Assembly (NCBI GenBank): GCA_016716625.1
Contig: JADJVJ010000001.1
Span: 1,240,001 to 1,304,000, forward strand
Direction: 5' to 3'
Source: Nostocoides sp.
GTDB lineage: Bacteria > Actinomycetota > Actinomycetes > Actinomycetales > Dermatophilaceae
Length of the DNA stretch: 64,000 nucleotides
Below are positions 63,320 through 64,000 of this stretch, piece after piece. The notes under the pieces are model-generated. The model did no database searches. It had not been told where the DNA came from and was given only the letters and a program-made list of their open reading frames with translations. How positions within the stretch are numbered: the stretch's first letter is position 1; the number at the start of each line of letters is the position of its first letter. A program made the position numbers and the translations under genes.

Positions 63320-64000
63320 AGCGGCTCCGGATCGGCATCGTCTGCCCGTACTCCTTCGACGTCCCCGGCGGCGTCCAGTTCCACGTGCGCGACCTCGCCG
63401 AGCACTTCATCGCCGCCGGTCACGGCGTCAACGTGTTGGCTCCGGCCGACGACGACGACGATGCGCTGCCGCCATACTTCACCTCGGTTGGTCGGGCGGT
63501 CCCCATTCGCTACAACGGCTCGGTCGCGCGGCTCACCTTCGGCCCGGTCACCGCCAACCGGGTCGGCAAGTGGATCGAGCGCGGTGGGTTCGACGTCCTC
63601 CATCTGCACGAGCCGGTGACCCCGAGCGCAAGCGTGATGGCTCTCTGGGCGGTCACCGACCAGCCCGTGGTCGCCACCTTCCACACCGCGACCGTGCGGT
63701 CGCGGGCGCTGCACACCTTCCACCCCATGCTCCGGCCGTCGCTAGAAAAGATCCGGGCCCGGATCGCGGTGTCCGAGGATGCCCGCGCCACGGTGCGCCG
63801 GCACCTGCGCGCCGACGCCTATGTCATCCCCAATGGGGTGCACGTGGCCAAGTTCGCCGATGCGTCGCGAGACGAACGGTTCACCGGCACCCCGGCAACC
63901 CCGACCATCGCCTTCCTCGGCCGGGTCGACGAGCCGCGCAAGGGTCTGGCCGTGCTGCTGCGCGCGCTGCCGCTGGTGCTGCGCCGCCACCCGGGGGCGC
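63316..64000 (+). CDS. pimA: Phosphatidylinositol alpha-mannosyltransferase (3' truncated)
   Basis: Only the first 228 codons are in the window. It is a GT4-family enzyme: the acceptor/donor loop VCPYSFDVPGGVQFHVRDLA is at residues 9-28, LHLHEPVTPS near residue 97, the hinge VIPNGVHVAKFAD near residue 172 and FLGRVDEPRKGL near residue 200. It transfers the first mannose from GDP-mannose to phosphatidylinositol. Starts with GTG overlapping the patA stop. Confidence 0.93.
   Translation, partial: MKRLRIGIVCPYSFDVPGGVQFHVRDLAEHFIAAGHGVNVLAPADDDDDALPPYFTSVGRAVPIRYNGSVARLTFGPVTANRVGKWIERGGFDVLHLHEPVTPSASVMALWAVTDQPVVATFHTATVRSRALHTFHPMLRPSLEKIRARIAVSEDARATVRRHLRADAYVIPNGVHVAKFADASRDERFTGTPATPTIAFLGRVDEPRKGLAVLLRALPLVLRRHPGA

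Overview
The window is high-G+C actinobacterial DNA. The gene content and order (suhB–DUF4193–dut–DUF3710–OB–DUF3159–TrkA pair–APC permease–TrmA-like; dxs; RNase D–DUF3000; hemE–hemY–hemQ–msrB; thrS–HIT–pgsA–patA–pimA) closely follow blocks known from Mycobacterium tuberculosis. Phosphatidylinositol mannoside genes, HemQ and MsiK-type orphan sugar permeases also fit Actinobacteria. The style suggests an Intrasporangiaceae-like member of the Micrococcales, but that placement is inference. No phage, CRISPR array, transposase or classical defence island was seen; this is mostly core chromosome.

Layout: 1-8.1 kb holds nucleotide metabolism and conserved housekeeping genes (IMPase, dUTPase, DUFs), two TrkA-type K+ regulatory proteins, an APC permease and an RNA m5U-type methyltransferase. 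8.2-12.8 kb holds aconitase with a palindromic operator, its downstream TetR gene and an alpha/beta hydrolase. 12.7-17.3 kb is a tightly overlapping sulfate/sulfite-reduction operon on the minus strand (sulfite reductase, APS/PAPS reductase, trifunctional siroheme synthase, sirohydrochlorin chelatase), preceded by a conserved cysteine-ending leader peptide. 17.4-24 kb is a sugar ABC importer with LacI regulator, divergent from a glycogen-debranching-type glucosidase, with twin operators between them. 24-33 kb holds dxs, a MurA-like enzyme fused to an HTH domain, a FadB/FadA beta-oxidation pair, RNase D and DUF3000. 33-41.2 kb holds a DMT transporter, the coproporphyrin-dependent heme genes, MsrB, a polymerase-ligase LigD and a hydrolase. 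41-44.2 kb holds a RibD-like reductase, a PPK2 kinase with a lysine-rich tail and a YihY membrane protein. 44.3-49.8 kb starts with three tRNAs, then a lower-GC patch with a frameshifted lipoprotein gene, then NYN, kinase and pabB-pabC genes and a fourth tRNA. 50-54.6 kb holds a TetR gene divergent from a fadA2-fabG4-htdX-like lipid operon. 54.6-64 kb holds an S9 peptidase, thrS, HIT, EF-G2 and the start of the PIM lipid pathway; pimA runs off the end.

Regulatory architecture stands out. Many genes have a TAnnnT hexamer 6-7 nt before the start codon and no Shine-Dalgarno sequence, so they are probably leaderless. Operators sit inside promoter spacers (LacI and HTH-MurA). Several long perfect palindromes lie between genes. 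Across the whole window the heptamer GGCATAC/GTATGCC is heavily over-represented on both strands, in coding and non-coding DNA. The most unusual items are this heptamer, a 42-bp perfect palindrome between msrB and ligD, the self-regulated HTH-MurA fusion, the sulfur leader peptide and an 80-bp palindrome beside a tRNA-Val gene.
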